In this document: in pieces, positions 16,077 to 17,364 of the stretch
Numbering within the stretch: position 1 is the stretch's first letter
Layout of the letters: every line of letters starts with the position of its first letter
NCBI GenBank assembly: GCA_021202325.1
Contig: JAJQDF010000200.1
Span: 1 to 17,364 of the forward strand
Length of the DNA: 17,364 bases
From: Clostridiales bacterium
Lineage (GTDB): Bacteria; Bacillota; Clostridia; Lachnospirales; Anaerotignaceae
Direction of reading: 5' to 3'
Made by a program: the position numbers and the translations under genes
The notes under the pieces: generated by a model
What the model was told of the DNA's origin: nothing
Seen by the model: the letters and a program-made list of their open reading frames with translations, nothing else
Database searches by the model: none

Positions 16077-17364
<1,288 letters not shown>

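Overview
The window looks like core chromosome from a Clostridia-type Firmicute. The evidence is a ribosomal protein L27 with the N-terminal extension MLKLNLQLF followed by A, next to its Prp protease gene; the rplU-prp-rpmA-obgE order; strong AGGAGG ribosome binding sites; TTGACA/TATAAT-type promoters; heavy ATA/AGA codon use; and TTG/GTG starts. I cannot name the genus. I see no insertion sequence, phage, CRISPR array, rRNA or tRNA.

Layout. (1) 29-1636, plus strand: an unrecognised three-helix membrane protein with a large outer domain. It converges on (2) a minus-strand operon, tag (3-methyladenine DNA glycosylase I, 3760-3173) then an Orn/Lys/Arg-type PLP decarboxylase (3159-1723), with a hairpin terminator between the convergent genes. 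(3) 3761-4103: a 343-base gene-free divergent region. It holds the tag promoter, an outward ftsK promoter, and a structured ftsK leader with a perfect 12-bp stem, competing CUUUC/GAAAG pairings that reach the Shine-Dalgarno, and a start-stop codon pair inside a second hairpin. (4) 4104-10138: ftsK/spoIIIE-rimO-pgsA-cinA, apparently one operon. (5) 10131-12078: recA-recX with its own promoter, which carries two LexA-like boxes 20 bp apart, and a terminator that overlaps the next promoter. (6) 12125-14839: a 904-residue protein made of about twenty TPR units. (7) 14888-16008: rplU-prp-rpmA with a strong promoter, a probable L21 leader and a strong terminator. (8) 16089-17364: obgE, cut by the window edge only a few codons at most before its expected end.

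How the genes fit together. tag, recA, recX and cinA concern DNA damage, recombination and nucleotide salvage. FtsK/SpoIIIE moves DNA at the septum, PgsA makes anionic phospholipid, and RimO modifies ribosomal protein S12. L21, Prp, L27 and Obg form the usual 50S ribosome module. Most of the window is ordinary housekeeping. The least explained parts are the ftsK leader (3934-4103), the TPR protein and the first membrane protein. I ran no searches, so family assignments rest on motifs read by eye.
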